DNA of 64,000 nucleotides from Candidatus Latescibacterota bacterium (GCA_011772205.1 WVZY01000010.1:89899-153898); one strand, 5' to 3'; shown: positions 26,415 to 35,309, numbered from the stretch's first letter. The notes: generated by a model from the letters alone, not told the origin. Program-made: numbers and translations.

Positions 26415-27332
26415 ATGAAGAAATCCCTTCAGAACACGTTTTCCTGGTCCGTTTCGCGCGACAGGATTTTTCGTGAATGTCCGCGACAGTATTACTTCAA
26501 CTACTACGGGCATTGGGGAGGCTGGGAAGTCGGAGCGCCCGAGAGAACACGTCGGATCTACGTGTTGAAGCAACTGAAGAACCGCGCTACATGGGTGGGG
26601 GAGGTCGTACACGACTGCATCGCGAGAACGCTCAACAATCTTTCTAGAGGAATTCCGATCCTGCGTCTCGACGACATCCTTACCATCACGCGGGACAGAA
26701 TGCGCCAGGATTTCAGGAGTTCCCGAGCAAAACGATATTGGGATAGACCAAAGACGAACTGCGGATTGTTCGAACACGAATACGACCTAGATGTCAGCGA
26801 TAGCGAGTGGAAAGCGAGCGCCGAGCATGCAGAACAATGTTTGAGAACCTTTTACAGTTCCAGTCATTATGAAATGTTCCGCCAGATGGACAGATCAAAA
26901 TACTTGGAGATCGAGAAGTTCTCCTCATTTCTATTGGATGGCATCGAAATAAAGATCAAACTCGACTGCGCCCATAAGGAGAACGGAACCATCATCATAT
27001 GGGACTGGAAAACTGGAAAAACCGAGAACGAAGGGGACGCTCTCCAAATGGCCTGCTATGCTTTTTATGCTATGCAGAATTACGGCGCCGATCTTTCTAA
27101 CATCACCACCCGCCTCTATAATTTGTACAGGGACAAAGTCCACAGCCGATCGATCAACAAACCGTCACTCGAGGAACTCCTCACGTACATCAGAGGAAGC
27201 ATCGAAGATATGCGGGCCCTTTTAGCAGATCCTCAGCTAAATGAGGCGGAAGAAGATCACTTTGCGAAAGTGGAGCTGCCTCGGATTTGTCTGAAATGCA
27301 ATTACCTCGGCGCCTGCAAGCCAAGTCTTTGA
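26415..27332 (+). CDS. Solitary PD-(D/E)XK nuclease with Fe-S cluster (Cas4/AddB-like)
   Basis: A 305-residue RecB-family nuclease domain standing alone. The core reads IEIKIKLDCA, then IIWDWKTGKTEN (the D-x-K of motif III), then ALQMACYAFYA with Q-x3-Y. Four cysteines fit the Cas4/AddB iron-sulfur pattern: C22 in FRECPRQYYF and C292, C295, C301 in CLKCNYLGAC at the C-terminus. No helicase, AddA or Cas gene is nearby. Members of this PDDEXK_1 group act in DNA repair or defence; its task here is unknown. No internal start exists, so the leaderless reading of the promoter fits the conserved N-terminus. Confidence 0.8.
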   Translation: MKKSLQNTFSWSVSRDRIFRECPRQYYFNYYGHWGGWEVGAPERTRRIYVLKQLKNRATWVGEVVHDCIARTLNNLSRGIPILRLDDILTITRDRMRQDFRSSRAKRYWDRPKTNCGLFEHEYDLDVSDSEWKASAEHAEQCLRTFYSSSHYEMFRQMDRSKYLEIEKFSSFLLDGIEIKIKLDCAHKENGTIIIWDWKTGKTENEGDALQMACYAFYAMQNYGADLSNITTRLYNLYRDKVHSRSINKPSLEELLTYIRGSIEDMRALLADPQLNEAEEDHFAKVELPRICLKCNYLGACKPSL

Positions 27333-27379
27333 TTATCAACCTGTTACAAGCGAAAACACCACAGGACCCTGCAGCCGTT

Positions 27380-27395
27380 TGGCATTGAACTTGCA
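27380..27395 (+). promoter_or_regulatory. Near-consensus sigma-54 promoter
   Basis: TGGCATTGAACTTGCA differs from the -24/-12 consensus TGGCAC-N5-TTGCA in one base, with GG and GC at the right spacing. The predicted start is near 27406, 22 bases ahead of the HAMP-protein ATG at 27428. No RpoN activator gene is in the window. Confidence 0.65.
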
Positions 27396-27427
27396 CAATC
27401 CCCGACCAACAAAAAGGGGGGGTTGTC

Positions 27428-28099
27428 ATGAAGTATCCCAAAAGCGGCAGGCGAACCAAGGTCATTATTGACAAGCACTTTCAATTGAGGACGTCCCTGG
27501 TCGGCGTGCTTTACATCCTGGCTGTCGGCGTTTTCGTGGCATTTCCGTTTGCATACCTAATGCGCGCGACGAACGGATTGCTCGTTGGGTATCCGAGCGA
27601 TCTAGCCGCCAGCTTCGAAAAACTACAGGGCATCATCATTATCTCCGGTTCATTCTTTCTCCTGAGCATCATGGTCGCGTGGATTTATTTCAGTCTCCTG
27701 CGGACCCACAAGGTGGCCGGCCCGATCGTGAACATTGTTCGCATCATAAACGAGTACGCCAAGGGCAACTTTTCGGCTCGTGTGACGCTCAGGCGCCACG
27801 ATGAACTCCAAACGCTCGCTAAATCGCTGAACAACATGGCCGAAGCTCTCACGGCCCGGGAGCGAACATTGAATGAGAAGTTCAGGGATCGGCTCCGCGC
27901 GGCGAGAGAAGAGATCTATGCCGGTTCATCGCCCGATAAAGTTCGCGACATTCTCACCGGCCTCGAAGCGGACATCGAGTTGATCCTTGAGGCTCGCCCG
28001 GGTCTTTCTGGAATCGTAAGGGAGGAAGCACGGGATTCAGCGGAGCCAAGCTCCGAGAAGGTGGAGGAGGAAACGCCGCGCGAGATTATACTCAAATAA
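27428..28099 (+). CDS. Membrane protein with a HAMP domain and no output module
   Basis: A 223-residue protein. Two membrane helices at about 24-46 and 68-92 bracket a short periplasmic segment (35 residues or fewer). A HAMP-like region follows: RTHKVAGPIVNIVRIINEYA, KGNFSARVTLRRHDELQTLA, and LNNMAEALTARERTLNE. The rest is a coiled, acidic tail of about 80 residues with no kinase, cyclase or methyl-accepting domain. It resembles the HAMP protein at 41326 in layout and in the H-K/R-I/V-AGPI motif, so the two are probably paralogs. Its ribosome site is a run of seven G. Transcription is probably sigma-54 dependent. Confidence 0.72.
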   Translation: MKYPKSGRRTKVIIDKHFQLRTSLVGVLYILAVGVFVAFPFAYLMRATNGLLVGYPSDLAASFEKLQGIIIISGSFFLLSIMVAWIYFSLLRTHKVAGPIVNIVRIINEYAKGNFSARVTLRRHDELQTLAKSLNNMAEALTARERTLNEKFRDRLRAAREEIYAGSSPDKVRDILTGLEADIELILEARPGLSGIVREEARDSAEPSSEKVEEETPREIILK

Positions 28100-28129
28100 A
28101 GTCCGGCGCGGCGGCAAGGTGCTTCGCTT

Positions 28130-28288
28130 TCAATAATTAAAGTCATCAGAGTCGAATTCCTCGTTCTCTAGGAATTCATACGACTCTTCTCTGAAGGCCT
28201 CCAAGCATTCCTGGCAGCAGAACACATGCTCGTCTAGAGTGACGCCGCCGTCGACTATCTCATCACCACAATAGGCACAGGTTTCCAT
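28130..28288 (-). CDS. Small zinc-ribbon-like protein (52 residues)
   Basis: A short gene: ATG 28288 to TGA, encoding METCAYCGDEIVDGG, then EHVFCCQECLEAF, then an acidic tail (EFLENEEFDSDDFNY). Four cysteines in C-x2-C and CC-x2-C positions suggest a treble-clef or TRASH-type metal site. A promoter with perfect -35 (28367-28362) and 17-base spacing lies upstream, and AAGGGG lies about seven bases ahead of the ATG. Function is unknown; TRASH-like proteins are linked to metal handling. The dense cysteines, ribosome site and own promoter make this a real gene candidate. Confidence 0.65.
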   Translation of the reverse strand: METCAYCGDEIVDGGVTLDEHVFCCQECLEAFREESYEFLENEEFDSDDFNY

Positions 28289-28338
28289 CCTTTTACCCCT
28301 TGAAGTGCCGAGCTACCGGCTTTTTATGATCTGGCAAG

Positions 28339-28367
28339 TAAATACGTCCTGGATATCGGAGTGTCAA
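28339..28367 (-). promoter_or_regulatory. Candidate sigma70 promoter for the small zinc-ribbon gene
   Basis: Minus strand TTGACA (28367-28362), 17-base spacer, TATTTA (28344-28339). It sits about 50 bases ahead of the ATG at 28288. Confidence 0.5.
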
Positions 28368-28376
28368 CAGAAATCT

Positions 28377-28484
28377 TCACGAACTGTCGAAGCAGGCTAA
28401 TCCCTTAATATAAAGTAGCTTAGCAGAGGCTTGGCCCTGCGGAACCACCTTGAACTGCCCTCTCTCGAGGCATTCCTTCAGCAT
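28377..28484 (-). CDS. Possible 35-residue small protein downstream of fumC
   Basis: ATG 28484 to TGA: MLKECLERGQFKVVP, then QGQASAKLLYIKG, then LACFDSS. It begins ten bases after the fumC stop; the GAGGAGG in the fumC end is about 15 bases upstream, a little far. The residue mix is protein-like, but there is no recognised family, and a chance reading frame of this length is not unusual. Confidence 0.3.
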   Translation of the reverse strand: MLKECLERGQFKVVPQGQASAKLLYIKGLACFDSS

Positions 28485-28494
28485 TCGGTGGCTG

Positions 28495-29907
28495 TCACTT
28501 CCTCCTCCTCAACTTCTCGGGATCTACCGTCATTCCGCGTATGTGGAGGATTTTATCGACATCGGCTTTGCTCATGATGTTGCGAGTTATGAGAAGCTCG
28601 CGAATCGGAATGTTGGCTTCGAGTGATTCTTTGGCGAGATCGGATGCTTTTTCATAACCGATGTAGGGAGACAGGGCGGTGGCGAGCGCAGCGCTCCTCT
28701 CCGCGTAGTAACGGCAAGTATCTTCATCCGATTCGATGCCGCGCACGCACTTGGCTGCAAAAGCGTTCATGCCTGAGGAGAGAACTTGAATCGCCTGGAG
28801 AAGATTGTAAGCGATGACGGGCATCATCACATTCAGTTCCAGCTGCCCGGCCTGAGCAGCATGGAGAACGGCTGCATCATTCCCCATTGCATGAAAACAG
28901 ACCATATCGAGCATCTCCGCCAGAACGGGATTGACCTTTCCCGGCATCATAGACGAGCCGGGCTGCACGGGGGGAAAATGGATCTCGCCCAAGCCCGTGC
29001 GGGGTCCGGATTGCAGAAGCCTCAGATCATCGGCGATTTTCTTGAGGCTCGTGACCAGGACTCTGAGGGCCCCCGAGCACTCGACCACCGCATCCATCGA
29101 TTGCATGGCCTCAAAAAGGTTTCTCGCGCTCCGGAATCGCCTGCCCGTTAGCTCATTGATTGCTGCAATGACTCGCTTTCGATAATGCGGAGCGGCATTG
29201 AGACCCGTACCGACCGCCGTCCCGCCGATTGCGAGTTCCGCGAGACCATCACTGCTGTCCTCGAGGCGGCGGCTGTTTTTCTCCAGCATGGAGGCGTATC
29301 CGCCAAACTCCTGGCCGAGGCGCATCGGTACGGCGTCCTGAAGGTGGGTTCGGCCGCACTTCACTATGTTGTCAAACTCCTTTTCCTTTTCCCGCACCGC
29401 GGATACGAGCTGTTCCAGGGCGGGTAACAACCGATCCTGCAGCTCAATGAGGGCCGAGATATGTATGGCCGTGTGGATGGTATCGTTCGTCGATTGCCCC
29501 ATATTCACGTGATCGTTCGGGTGAACGAGACGGTACTCACCCAGGCGGCCTCCGAGTATTTCAGAGGCGCGGTTGGCCAGAACTTCGTTCATGTTCATAT
29601 TCTGAGAGGTTCCGGCGCCTGCCTGAAATACATCCACAACGAACTGGTTGCTAAAATGCCCATCCATCACCTCTCTCGCCGCCTGCATTATAGCGTTTCC
29701 GATTTTGGGGTCCAGTTGTCCCGCATCGACATTTGCCCTGGCAGCTGCCAGCTTGACAATTGCCTGTGCGCGGATGAACTCGGGTTGGAGCCGAAGATTG
29801 CTGATGGGAAAGTTTTCAACAGCACGCTGGGTCTGAGCACCATAATAGCTTCCCTTTGGAACCCTAACCTCACCGAGCGTATCGCGTTCGATCCGATATC
29901 CTTTCAT
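28495..29907 (-). CDS. fumC: Class II fumarate hydratase
   Basis: Hydrates fumarate to malate in the TCA cycle. At 470 residues, it carries GAQTQRAVENFPIS, the substrate region HPNDHVNMGQSTNDTIHTA, GRTHLQDAVP, and the superfamily signature GSSMMPGKVNPV. The TQRAVENFPIS start and the lyase-specific details favour fumarase over aspartase, though the families are close. The start is ATG 29907 (MKGYRIERD), with AAAGG nine bases upstream; the frame runs open for 73 more codons without protein-like content. It follows aconitase by 89 bases on the same strand, so the two TCA genes are probably cotranscribed. Confidence 0.9.
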   Translation of the reverse strand: MKGYRIERDTLGEVRVPKGSYYGAQTQRAVENFPISNLRLQPEFIRAQAIVKLAAARANVDAGQLDPKIGNAIMQAAREVMDGHFSNQFVVDVFQAGAGTSQNMNMNEVLANRASEILGGRLGEYRLVHPNDHVNMGQSTNDTIHTAIHISALIELQDRLLPALEQLVSAVREKEKEFDNIVKCGRTHLQDAVPMRLGQEFGGYASMLEKNSRRLEDSSDGLAELAIGGTAVGTGLNAAPHYRKRVIAAINELTGRRFRSARNLFEAMQSMDAVVECSGALRVLVTSLKKIADDLRLLQSGPRTGLGEIHFPPVQPGSSMMPGKVNPVLAEMLDMVCFHAMGNDAAVLHAAQAGQLELNVMMPVIAYNLLQAIQVLSSGMNAFAAKCVRGIESDEDTCRYYAERSAALATALSPYIGYEKASDLAKESLEANIPIRELLITRNIMSKADVDKILHIRGMTVDPEKLRRRK

Positions 29908-29996
29908 AATCAAACACCTTTCATAAACAGCCGCTTCAATGGAACGGCAACCAGTTGCCGAGGTGCCGACACGCCGAAGACATTCCGGAGGCTTGA

Positions 29997-31940
29997 TCAC
30001 ATAGCCCCGCCAAGCTCTTTCCGAATCCAGTTTTCTGCGCATCCGGCTATGATGATTTCCTGAGGCACCTTTCCCAATGGAGAAAAATGAAACTCCGCCC
30101 CATCGCAGCGTATAACGGATGAGCAAAAATCGATTTCGATCTCAGGGCCAACAATCGTCAGATCCTTGCAGCCAGCATACTGTTCGGCCAAGCGATCCAC
30201 CAGCTCCGGGCATTCGAACACGGGGAAGCCGTTATTGAACGCATTCCGCTTGTACGTCTGACTGAAACTGGCCGCGATCACACAGGGCATCCCCTTGAAT
30301 TTCAAGGCGGTTACGGCCTGTTCGCGCGAGGATCCGGTCCCGAAGTTCCGCCCGGATACGATGACATCGCCTTCCCCATAAATATCATTGAACGCCTCGT
30401 CGCAGTTTTCGAAGGCCACGTTTGCCATTTGTTCAGGCGTCATATCATCCTTGTACGTCCACTTGCCCGCATAAATCTCGTCCGTGCTAAGGTTATCCAC
30501 ATTCATGAACAGCACCCTGCCATGGATACGCTCTGGAAATCCTTCTATAATCTCCACCCGTGCGGGAGTTCGTGTTGGTCCGGGATTCCGCTTCATCTCG
30601 ATTCGGGCTTGCATATCCTCGAAAGAAGACGAGGAACAGATATAACCGGTCACTGCAGAAGCGGCCACGACAGCAGGCGAGCCCAGATATACCTCCGATT
30701 CCCGGCTCCCCATGCGGCCCCTGAAATTCCGATTCGTTGCGCTAATTCCCACTTCCCCATCCCGGATCGTCCCGGCCCCAAGACCGATGCAGGGACCGCA
30801 CCCGGATGGAAGAGCGATCGCTCCCGCATCGAGGAGATCCTTCCAGTATCCCTTCACCTCGGCTTCCTTCTGCACTTCGGCGGACGCAGCCGCCATGTAG
30901 AACTCCACGCCTTCAGCGATCCGCTTGCCTTTTACAATTCCTGCCGCTTCGGCGAGATCCTCGACGCGCGCGTTCGCACAGCTCAAAAGGTACGCCTTCT
31001 GGATCCGGACGCGCTGCCGCTCGATCTTGGGCAGCGATATCATTTTTTTGACGTCGTTGGGCCCGGATACATGAGGGATCACTGTGTCGAGATGCAGACG
31101 GAGTTCTATCGCATAGTGGACACCCTCATCGGATTCCATGCGCTCCTCATACCACTTGTCGACTTGCTCCCGCGTATAGCGAAATGGCTGGTGCATTTTC
31201 TCGAAATGCTCCACACGACCATGGAGATAATCCTTGAGGACGTTGTCAAAGGGAAATACTCCAGCCATGGCCCCCCACTCGGTCGTCATGTTGGCGATGC
31301 TCATTCGCTGATCCATCGTCAAAACTGCAATACCGTCGCCTGCAAACTCCACCGCATGATTGAGAACCTCATCTTTATTGAAAAGGCCGCATAGCGCTAT
31401 AATCACGTCTTTCCCCACGACACCGGGCCTGAGCCGCCCGGTGAGCTCCACTTTTGCAATCTTCGGTACTTGCCACCAGGTCCGCCCCGTCGCCCACAGG
31501 CACGCTGCATCCATCCGTACGACCGGCGTCCCGAGCGCAGCCAAAGCCCCATAGAGATTCGAGTGCGAGTCGCTCCCTACGACCATGCTCCCTGGTGTCA
31601 CATACCCCTGCTCGACCATCACCTGGTGGCTGATCCCCGTGCCTGGCGGATGAAAATCGACTCCGTGCTTGCTGGCAAATGATTCGATCTTTGCGTATTT
31701 GCTCAGATTTTCCCGAGATTTATTCTGGATGTCGTGATCGATGGCAAAGACTGGCTGCCGCGGATCGAATATCTTCCCCGCCCCAATTGATTCGAACTTC
31801 GGTATTACCGCTCCCGTATTATCGTGCGTCATTACGTACTTCGGGCGAATGGTAATGTAATCTCCCGAGTGGGCAACCTCTTCGGGCCCGAGCCCAACCG
31901 CGTATCTCGCAGCGATTTTTTCTGTAATTGTCTGAGCCAT
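29997..31940 (-). CDS. Aconitate hydratase (Aquifex-type)
   Basis: Isomerises citrate and isocitrate through aconitate with a [4Fe-4S] cluster. At 647 residues it is shorter than AcnA (about 890), matching the compact Aquifex-type family. Cluster and active-site features include the cysteine in LLSCANARVEDLAEAAG, the pair in LPSGCGPCIGLGAG, ATNRNFRGRMGS, and the swivel-domain GRNFGTGSSREQAV with its substrate Arg. Start ATG 31940 (MAQTITEK). The leader carries a perfect palindrome at 31972-31991 and a good promoter at 32059-32087. Homologs of related size include homoaconitase, but the citrate-type motifs favour aconitase. Confidence 0.92.
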   Translation of the reverse strand: MAQTITEKIAARYAVGLGPEEVAHSGDYITIRPKYVMTHDNTGAVIPKFESIGAGKIFDPRQPVFAIDHDIQNKSRENLSKYAKIESFASKHGVDFHPPGTGISHQVMVEQGYVTPGSMVVGSDSHSNLYGALAALGTPVVRMDAACLWATGRTWWQVPKIAKVELTGRLRPGVVGKDVIIALCGLFNKDEVLNHAVEFAGDGIAVLTMDQRMSIANMTTEWGAMAGVFPFDNVLKDYLHGRVEHFEKMHQPFRYTREQVDKWYEERMESDEGVHYAIELRLHLDTVIPHVSGPNDVKKMISLPKIERQRVRIQKAYLLSCANARVEDLAEAAGIVKGKRIAEGVEFYMAAASAEVQKEAEVKGYWKDLLDAGAIALPSGCGPCIGLGAGTIRDGEVGISATNRNFRGRMGSRESEVYLGSPAVVAASAVTGYICSSSSFEDMQARIEMKRNPGPTRTPARVEIIEGFPERIHGRVLFMNVDNLSTDEIYAGKWTYKDDMTPEQMANVAFENCDEAFNDIYGEGDVIVSGRNFGTGSSREQAVTALKFKGMPCVIAASFSQTYKRNAFNNGFPVFECPELVDRLAEQYAGCKDLTIVGPEIEIDFCSSVIRCDGAEFHFSPLGKVPQEIIIAGCAENWIRKELGGAM

Positions 31941-31971
31941 TGTGTTATCCAGATCGAACACTCAGAGAACA

Positions 31972-31991
31972 TATCTCGCGAACGCGAGATA
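31972..31991. promoter_or_regulatory. Perfect 20-base palindrome in the aconitase leader
   Basis: TATCTCGCGAACGCGAGATA: nine-base arms with a two-base centre, no mismatch. It lies 32 bases ahead of the aconitase ATG and downstream of the promoter. It could be an operator for a dimeric regulator, or an RNA hairpin in the leader. Confidence 0.6.
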
Positions 31992-32058
31992 GATCAGAGA
32001 CTTTCACTGGATTTCCTTTTCTTGTACGAGATCTAAAACTCGATACTCAACGGATCTA

Positions 32059-32087
32059 AATAAAGTTATCTTATTGCTGCTTGTCAA
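32059..32087 (-). promoter_or_regulatory. Candidate sigma70 promoter for aconitase-fumC
   Basis: Minus strand TTGACA (32087-32082), 17-base spacer, TTTATT (32064-32059; four of six). About 118 bases from the ATG, leaving room for the palindrome in the leader. Confidence 0.55.
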
Positions 32088-32443
32088 GCCTTCGTCAGTC
32101 ATCATGACTTCCTCTCCCACTACAGAAGATCATATGAGCAAAATGAATTCGCTGCAATGATCTCATCATCGTCACAGGGACAAAACTAAACGCTATGCCA
32201 AAATGCCAAAGCCGCCTGTTTCGTTCATCATCTCCGAAAGAGACGGCTTCGGTCGCTGAGAGAGCTGATGGCTGTCGTGTTAATTGCTGCCTTCCGTGGA
32301 TACCCGCGGCGCCCGACCCGTCCGATTCACCGAAGTGCGGCGTTCGAGCACCCCATGAACAAGAGGTTCATCGAGCACATTGCGGACGCGTGGTCGAAGC
32401 CGTGAATCGGATCAATGATTGGGTGAGTTCCAGCTGAAAAGAT
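32088..32443. other. Intergenic, no gene seen
   Basis: Upstream of the aconitase promoter and downstream of the GT-C gene stop. No terminator, RNA gene or protein-like frame found. Confidence 0.4.
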
Positions 32444-34357
32444 TCAAATCCGGATAATGCGGAAGTGTGTGTCCGGTGAAGGATGATACACGTGTACTTC
32501 CCTGGCTGCCCGCGTGAGAACTTCCGGAACATCACCCGCCCCGATAACATCCCATATTACCCATTCCGTCCCTCCGGATTGCAATGATGCAACATCTTCA
32601 CTTTCGAGCTCCATGGGAAGCACGATGACTTCTCTCTGATCAAGCGGCATCGCGAGAACACCTATGAATAGGGCTCCATAATAACTAGCATGACTGCGAG
32701 CAACTCTCCTTGCGCTGAAAAACTCATCGAATCTTGGAACGTTCTCCATCTCCCAAAAATAGTACTCCTGGCTTGTCAAGAACATTTCCTCGTCCCTCTG
32801 CGCTTCGGGATTCCGCCCGGTTCTCCACTCGATCTCGAGAGCCTTATGCGATTCCCAAATGGCGACGCTAATAACACCCAAGCCCAGAATGATGGTCATG
32901 AGATGCCGTTTGATCAAGTGCCATCGAGCCACCGAATGATGCAAAACCACCGCGAAACAAGGAAGACCCAATGCGTGGAGCCATAGAGTAAACCGAGCCC
33001 ACCACTGCGATGGCTGCACGAGAAGGAGGACAAATAAAAGAATTGAAAGAAAAGCAAGCTCGCGAATTGGATGACCGAAACGCCGCCGAAAGAACAATAC
33101 CCAGGCATAAATGAATGCCGGCACCTCTCCGGCCAACCAGATGTAACCCATTCCCCCAACAGGAGCATACCCGGAGATTGGTGCATCCAACTGGAGCCAC
33201 GACACAAACATTCTCGACCAGCTCGGGTACTTCTCGAGCCATGACGGGAGATTGGCCTCATTTAGCCCCACATAATCATAGCCATCGATAAGAACCACCT
33301 GCCCAAACTTCAACTGGATGGGGTAGAGAGGATTTCCTGTCTTTATCGTATTACGGGTGTACCAGTAGCTGCCCACTAAGAATACAATCAGCGTGCAAAC
33401 AGCTATATAGCTCAGCCACTTCCTCCACATTTTGAATCCATGAGCCCACAATAGACCGACAAGACTCGCAGCCAAGAAAATAGCTGCAAAGGGAGCACCT
33501 GTGCTCTTGGATCCGGCCATGAGTCCAATGTTCAAACCTAGAAGGATCATTTTCCACCAAACTGATCGCCCGTCATGAAAAACGAACACGCACGATGCTG
33601 CAACCGATGCCATAACGGCGCTTGCAAAACCGGGGTCAATATAGGAGCTCACGCTCTGACTGACAAAAGCTGGCGACCCGATAATCAATGCTCCTGCGAG
33701 CCAGCGCCAAATCCCCCTCGCACCCAGCCGACCGGCAATCACAACGAGCGCCATAAAGCCAAGCGGCCAGTAAAAGAGATTGCAGGCATCAACGAGACGG
33801 CTGGTTCGAAAAACGTGGTGCATGAAAAAGCTGCATGTTTCGACGCCCATCGGATAGTTCACATACGGTACATCGTGGACGCCCCCGATCCATGAGATGC
33901 GTCCTGCTAAGACCCATTCATGAATCGCAGGAATATGATAATAGAGGCCATCCCAGTCATAGGGGGGGCGCAGCGATGCAAGAATCCACAATTCCAGCCA
34001 GATCCACCCAGCCCAGAATATGACGGCCATGCACAGCGCTCTGAATGCTAAAGCGATCGATTGCTTGATCCAGCCGCCCGGCAGGTCATAAGAGTCCACC
34101 TTGGTGAATGGCTCAGTAAATCTCGACGCAAAAAGCCAAGACACCACTAGAGAGGCAATGAGAACGATAAGGGCTACCGAGTGGCTGAGGATAATCCCGG
34201 CGAGCCCAAATCCTATACAGAAGATCTGGATGAGCGCAAGAAAGCATGACACGCCGGCAAATACGGCCAATACGCTGAAGCGGTGGCCAGCAGTAACAGC
34301 ATGAACTACCGGCATGCTGTTTGGAGATATTGCTTCGATTTTCTGTCGGGAATCCAA
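32444..34357 (-). CDS. GT-C-like integral membrane protein (putative glycosyltransferase)
   Basis: A 637-residue protein with about eleven to thirteen membrane helices and a soluble C-terminal domain from about residue 530. The first large loop after helix 3-4 contains RPPYDWDGLYYHIPAIHEW, which looks like the acidic active-site loop of GT-C enzymes (PMT/ArnT/Wzy-like, family 39-type), with WDGLYYH in the position of the catalytic Asp. Such proteins use lipid-linked sugars at the outer face of the inner membrane. No specific family can be named. It is the last gene of the minus-strand polysaccharide run and lies 70 bases after the YaiO gene. Confidence 0.72.
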   Translation of the reverse strand: MDSRQKIEAISPNSMPVVHAVTAGHRFSVLAVFAGVSCFLALIQIFCIGFGLAGIILSHSVALIVLIASLVVSWLFASRFTEPFTKVDSYDLPGGWIKQSIALAFRALCMAVIFWAGWIWLELWILASLRPPYDWDGLYYHIPAIHEWVLAGRISWIGGVHDVPYVNYPMGVETCSFFMHHVFRTSRLVDACNLFYWPLGFMALVVIAGRLGARGIWRWLAGALIIGSPAFVSQSVSSYIDPGFASAVMASVAASCVFVFHDGRSVWWKMILLGLNIGLMAGSKSTGAPFAAIFLAASLVGLLWAHGFKMWRKWLSYIAVCTLIVFLVGSYWYTRNTIKTGNPLYPIQLKFGQVVLIDGYDYVGLNEANLPSWLEKYPSWSRMFVSWLQLDAPISGYAPVGGMGYIWLAGEVPAFIYAWVLFFRRRFGHPIRELAFLSILLFVLLLVQPSQWWARFTLWLHALGLPCFAVVLHHSVARWHLIKRHLMTIILGLGVISVAIWESHKALEIEWRTGRNPEAQRDEEMFLTSQEYYFWEMENVPRFDEFFSARRVARSHASYYGALFIGVLAMPLDQREVIVLPMELESEDVASLQSGGTEWVIWDVIGAGDVPEVLTRAAREVHVYHPSPDTHFRIIRI

Positions 34358-34427
34358 GACGTGATCACTGTTTATGAGAAATCCGATGAGATAGCCCTAT
34401 AAACTTCGCTCAAGGAGCTTTTTCCCA

Positions 34428-35303
34428 TCACCACTCCTTGAATAAGCTGATCATAATACCCCGGAGTCTATAGAACTCGGTGCGCTCGTAATCCAGCCTG
34501 AAATTGAATCCAGCACTTGGTGTTTGATAGTGAGTAACGTACAACTTATATCCTACGCTTCTATAATCTTCAAGCACATTGCTGGGTCCAACCAGCATAT
34601 AGGATATTTCCCCCAGCTCGACGACTGCACCTACATACGCCTTGCGGTAAACCTGGTATGTAACACCCACGCCACCGGACAACGAAGTCGTCCTGCCGGG
34701 GAAGCCGAGATGGTACCGTCCAAAAGCGCCGAAGATCCAGTTATCATTCGCGTAATATTGAAGCTCAGCTTCTATGCCGTCATAACCATTCTCGCCTTTG
34801 CTTTGTGCCCTTACATATCCGAGTGTGCCCAGCAAATTATCTCTTTCTAAAAACGCCCTGCCGAGCGCCAGATTCACTCGATACTGATCGCCTATGATAT
34901 CGCCCGTACCCGTGCTGAAGCCTATCATGAGACTATATGTATCCGGGAGATACCGGGTGTATGATAGACCCATATTGAAGCTCACATCATCGAACATCTC
35001 CACCCGGCCCGCATCGAAACGCCACATATAAGAGTACGGCCTGGCAATGGTGAATCTGGCGAACTGCGCATTCGAGTTGCCGTAATCTCCTGACCACTGG
35101 GCGTAATTAGCACCAAACTCGACGACCTTGGCCAGGGGTGTGGCTTGTGCTTCGTCGCCGGTGTTCTGGTCCGAAATAGCCTCGACATTCCCTGCAGCGG
35201 CAAGCAGACAGGTCACAAACAGAGAGCAGAGGATAAGAAGATTCCCCCAAAGTTTTTGGCGCGAGTTGCATATCATATTCACGTTCATTTTAATATTGCT
35301 CAT
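34428..35303 (-). CDS. YaiO-family outer-membrane beta-barrel protein
   Basis: A 291-residue protein with a signal peptide ending near VEA (residue 42) and a barrel-like remainder: strands such as VEFGANYAQWSG, RFTIARPYSYMWRFDAG, FNMGLSYTRYLPDTYSLMI, GFSTGTGDI and GYKLYVTHYQTPSAGFNF. The last residues (MISLFKEW) end in an aromatic, as outer-membrane barrels do. Similarity to E. coli YaiO is by pattern and by context: yaiO lies with the GT2 gene yaiP, just as here. A role as exit channel or stabiliser for a surface polysaccharide is likely. It follows the membrane protein by six bases. Confidence 0.72.
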   Translation of the reverse strand: MSNIKMNVNMICNSRQKLWGNLLILCSLFVTCLLAAAGNVEAISDQNTGDEAQATPLAKVVEFGANYAQWSGDYGNSNAQFARFTIARPYSYMWRFDAGRVEMFDDVSFNMGLSYTRYLPDTYSLMIGFSTGTGDIIGDQYRVNLALGRAFLERDNLLGTLGYVRAQSKGENGYDGIEAELQYYANDNWIFGAFGRYHLGFPGRTTSLSGGVGVTYQVYRKAYVGAVVELGEISYMLVGPSNVLEDYRSVGYKLYVTHYQTPSAGFNFRLDYERTEFYRLRGIMISLFKEW

Positions 35304-35309
35304 GAATCG

